Below are positions 60,703 through 64,000 of a DNA stretch of 64,000 bases, piece by piece. The position numbers were made by a program, and so were the translations under genes. The first letter of the stretch is position 1, and every line of letters begins with the position of its first letter. The notes beneath the pieces were generated by a model. That model had not been told where the DNA came from and did not search any database. It was given only the letters and a program-made list of their open reading frames with translations. This stretch comes from Diadophis punctatus similis (Eukaryota; Chordata; Lepidosauria; Squamata; Dipsadidae): the NCBI GenBank assembly GCA_023053685.1, contig JALIGW010000001.1:67337740-67401739 (forward strand). The letters run 5' to 3'.

Positions 60703-61876
60703 TCTGTTAATACTGTTCAGTCAGTGTTGATAGGAGGGGAGAGATCCAGCCCTCGCCCACTGTTTTACGTGGTTCCACAGGGCTCGGTACTCTCTCCGCA
60801 CCTGTTCAACATTTATATGAAGCTGCTGGGTAACATCATCTGTCACCATGGACTGAGGTATCACCAATAGGCTGATGATACTCAGTTGTATGTCTTGGCC
60901 TATGGTGAGTTAAGTAATGCCGTGTCCTCCCTCTCGCAGTGCCTAGATGCTGTTAGGGGCTGGATGGGGAGCAATGGGTTGAAACTAAACCCTTGCAAGA
61001 CCGAGTGGATCTGGGTTTGGGGTTCATTGGTTCAGGGATAATTGCCCCCTTTGGTCTTGGATGCAGTGGCACTACCCCAAACAGACCCTGTGCATAATCT
61101 AGAGGTTTTCCTGGACTCACGACTCCTGCTCGAACTGGTGGGTTGTGCGCAAGTTACACCCTTTCCTGGACCAACAGTCCCTACTCACAGTCACTCATGT
61201 CCTAGTCACTTCTCGTCTTGACTATTACAACGCATGGGGCTGCCCTTAAAGAGCATCCGGAAGCTCCAGCTGGTGCAAAATGCAGCGACCCGCATGGTTT
61301 TGTGCAGACCCCGGTGTGCACATATATCACCTCTCCCATGGGAGCTGCATTGCTTGCTGATTTGCTTCTAGGTGCAATTCAAGGTGCTGGTTGTCACCTT
61401 TAAAGCCCTTCATGGCTTGGGACTCAGTTATCTGAGGGACTGTCTGTTGCCGGTCACATCTACCTGACCCATCAGAGCAGGGAGGCAGGGAATGTTGCGG
61501 GTCCCATCCCCGAGAGAGATACACCTGGTGGGACTCAGAAGAAGAGCCTTCTCCGTGGTGGCTCCCTCTCTCTGGAACATCATTCCCCCAGAGATTAGAA
61601 TGGCCCCCACTGTTCCAGAAGACGCTGAAGACCTGGTTCTGCCAGTGGGCCTGAGGAACCCAGAGCGGGATGGAGCCCATTAAATGGCTCGTGTGATCTG
61701 CTGTCACCGGGGCAGGGGGTGGAAGGTGGGGGGTGCTTTTGTTATATTCTACTATATTAATTTATTTGATTCTTTTTGTTAATTTTTAGTGTTTTAAATG
61801 TGGTTTTATATTCTGTAAGTCGCCTTGAGTCGCCATGGGTGAATAGGCGGCAATATAAATTCAATAAATAAATAAA
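60703..61876 (+). mobile_element. L2/CR1-like LINE, 3' part, decayed
   Basis: Encodes S-V-L-I-G-G-E-R-S-S-P-R-P and P-Q-G-S-V-L-S-P-H-L-F-N-I-Y, then a stop just before A-D-D-T-Q-L-Y, then L-K-L-N-P-C-K-T-E-W and Q-L-V-Q-N-A-A-T-R in shifting frames. 3' end cgccttgagtcgccatgggtgaataggcggcaatataaattc plus (AATA)n. A subfamily different from the 18143 copy. Confidence 0.85.
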
Positions 61877-63299
61877 TCTGCGGAAAGGAATGAGTGCTGC
61901 TAAAAATGGGAACAGGTTTCTTCTTTCTTGTTATATGAAAATAAGAGCTGGGTAGGTGGGGGGGAACCTAAAAGTAAATTGTATGAAATGGAAAGAAATG
62001 TGTGGTAAAACAATGGGTCAAGAACAAATGCATGATGACTGATAGCAGACAGGATACAAAATAAACATGTTTACAGACAGAATGATGATTCAACTGCACA
62101 TCAAATATATGAAAGAAGAGTAAATGCATCAAGACTAATTGGAAAGCAGAGAAATTTATACTGAGATGAAGTTGAGTTCTTCAAAAACAGAGTTAAGAAG
62201 TTTAAAGAAGAAAAAGCAACACATGGCATAATGTATGAACTTGGTATAAGCAAATATGATTATCAAGGATAGAAAGATAAGAAGAGTTACATTGAATGAT
62301 GCAGATATACACTGAATTAATCTGTGTTTCCTTTTTATCTCATGTGCTTAATTCATTTGGTTACTGGTTTTTTTCTGTGTTTTGCTTCCCTTATCTCATA
62401 AAGAATAGAATGATGGATATGTAGGTGGGAATAAGACAATTAAGTGATGGGTGTGCAGGTGTCTAGATTTATACCAGCATACTCAATATTTTCCTGGGTC
62501 TATTCACAGTAGATTTTCAGAAATACATTTTCATCATGTGATGGAATATGACTGTGCCCACTATTAGCACAAGTGCTAATACTCTGATTCTGAATTCCAA
62601 GTAACATAAATATATATACTTAGCAAAATCTTTGAATTATATACGTACTGTTCAAGGCTGGTGAGGGGAGAATAAGTGGTTCCTAAGCTAGAGGTGTCTA
62701 TTGTATCTTGGCTACCAAAGGCCCTCATGCTATTCAATTGTTCATTAATTTGGAAGTTCAAGATGAAGAAGTTTAGATGCAGCTCCAGAGAACAAGTGTC
62801 ACGACGTGAATATTGCCAGTTGAGCCTCTCTACTATATTTCTAGATTTACTGTATTTTCTAATCAAGCAGACATGTGACATGTATTACTGCGCATGTGTG
62901 CATTCCAGGAGTCTCATCCTCCCTTCTTCTCCTGCGAGCCTCGCCCGAGGCAGACGTGAATTCTTAGCTGAGAAAATGTAGCTTATTTAAGGTTTATGTT
63001 TTGTTACTTTTATACTGAAATAAATATTTTGTTAATTAGAATTAAATCTCTTGTTCCCCTGAAGTAAGAATGACTTCAGGGGAACAAGAGCCATACATCG
63101 CCTCTGATAGGAATAAATTCCTAGCCCGTCAACAAGTATGTATGTTTCTGACTTCTTTATACTGCAGTAGGTAAGCAATTATTATATTTGAAGTTTCATT
63201 CTTGCCTGCAGTAAACATTCTAATCTAGCCAAGCTGGGTCTGGGAATCTTCTGCCGGAGATCTGAGATTTATTGTTGAGCTTGGGCATGATATATCAAC

Positions 63300-64000
63300 A
63301 AATACCCCTGGTTCTGAGAACTTTCCATCTTTTGATCTGGATGGGGTTGCACTGCCCCAGATAGAACCTGTGATGGGGTTGCACTGCCCCAGATAGAACC
63401 ATTTGAGGATATCCACCAGGACTCATCTCTTCTGTTCAAACAAAAAATGGTAGCTATAGCCAGAGAGTTTTAGACAGCTTTGTGTTGTGTGCCAATTGCA
63501 CCTATTCCTGGACTGAGTGAGACACTCACAATCACTCATGCCTTAGTCACTTCCCGACTGTAATATACTCTACATCAGGCTGCCTTTGAAGAGTATTTGG
63601 AAGTTTCAGCTGACGTAAAGTGCAGTAGCACAGACAGTAATGGGCTCTGGTCATTTGGCATATGTTACTATTATGGTTCGTCATATAGTCAGCTAGATGT
63701 TCAGATTGGATTTGTCATCATTATCATCATTAATTTTATTTCCCGCCGATTTTGCTATTGGGCTACTTTGGGGTGCTCACAGCCTAAAGTAAAAGGAAGT
63801 TTAAACAAAACAACAGTAAAATAATAGAACAATAAAACAAACAAGGAGAAAGTAAATATACAGTATATTTGTTTTGTGAGCTGCATTGGCTAGCAGTATT
63901 CTTTCAAAATGCAGGTTGTTACCTTCAAAACCTTTCATGGCTTGAGACTGGGTTACTTATGGAACCATCCTAATGGTATCTTTCTTTCCTATTAGTTCTG
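63300..64000 (+). mobile_element. L2/CR1-like LINE relic, interrupted, runs off the edge
   Basis: Similar to the 61000-61460 part of the previous copy (ttggatctggatggggttgcactgcccc, actcacaatcactcatgccttagtcacttc, ctgcctttgaagagtatttgg). Homology breaks near 63640 and resumes near 63870 (gagctgcattggctagcag), suggesting an insertion of about 230 bases. Confidence 0.65.
63346..63402. repeat. Local tandem duplication inside the LINE relic
   Basis: gatggggttgcactgccccagatagaacc occurs twice in direct succession, separated by tgt; a private duplication of about 32 bases. Confidence 0.9.

Larger units (their letters stand above)
58668..64000 (-). other. CRIM1: CRIM1 intron 5' of exon A, open at the window edge
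   Basis: 5.3 kb up to the edge without a CRIM1 exon. Contains an RT-like relic (about 60050-60660 and perhaps 61880-62200), an L2/CR1-like fragment (60703-61876) and a decayed L2/CR1-like piece running off the edge (63300-64000). Confidence 0.8.

Overview
This is vertebrate genomic DNA: intron-rich, AT-rich and full of decayed transposons. The repeat set points to a squamate reptile. It includes a Sauria-type tRNA SINE, L2/CR1-like, CR1 and Rex1-like LINEs, short hAT elements with 8-bp target duplications, and pogo/Tigger-like elements. A snake is plausible, because the Rex1-like copy has the AGAATAG-type tail common in snake genomes, but the species cannot be fixed from this window.

One host gene spans almost the whole window on the minus strand: CRIM1 (cysteine-rich motor neuron 1, cysteine-rich transmembrane BMP regulator). 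Fourteen coding exons are laid out from right (58667) to left (7445). Each has an AG acceptor and, except the last, a GT donor, and all reading phases agree across junctions. Joined, they give about 787 residues plus the stop. This corresponds to human CRIM1 from about residue 253 to the C-terminus: the last part of the Cys-rich N-terminal region with a conserved RGD, VWC 1-2, four antistasin-like repeats, VWC 3-6, a stalk, one transmembrane helix and the cytoplasmic tail. The signal peptide, IGFBP domain and promoter lie beyond the right edge. A 3' UTR of about 2.6 kb runs left from 7444 to a probable poly(A) signal at 4830-4835.

Layout, left to right: 1-4809 intergenic, with hAT foldback MITEs, a DNA transposon with CCGTATTTTT ends and a pogo-like element; 4810-7444 3' UTR with CA and TA microsatellites; 7445-25513 ten exons (N to G, in reverse order), with a Rex1-like LINE at 11.1-13.2 kb and an L2/CR1-like LINE at 18.1-21.1 kb; 25514-47793 two exons (F and E) and two large introns. 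The intron at 35968-47793 holds a cluster of LINE and hAT fragments and an unidentified exon-like minus-strand block at 42810-43026. The stretch 47794-58667 holds four exons (D to A) and includes a hAT element nested in another hAT and a long (TA)n(GT)n microsatellite. From 58668 to 64000 is intron with LINE fragments, one inserted into another.

No CRISPR, operon, rRNA or clear tRNA gene is present. I found no undescribed system. The most worthwhile leads are the unexplained coding-like minus-strand blocks inside the large CRIM1 intron and the cleanly dated transposon nestings.
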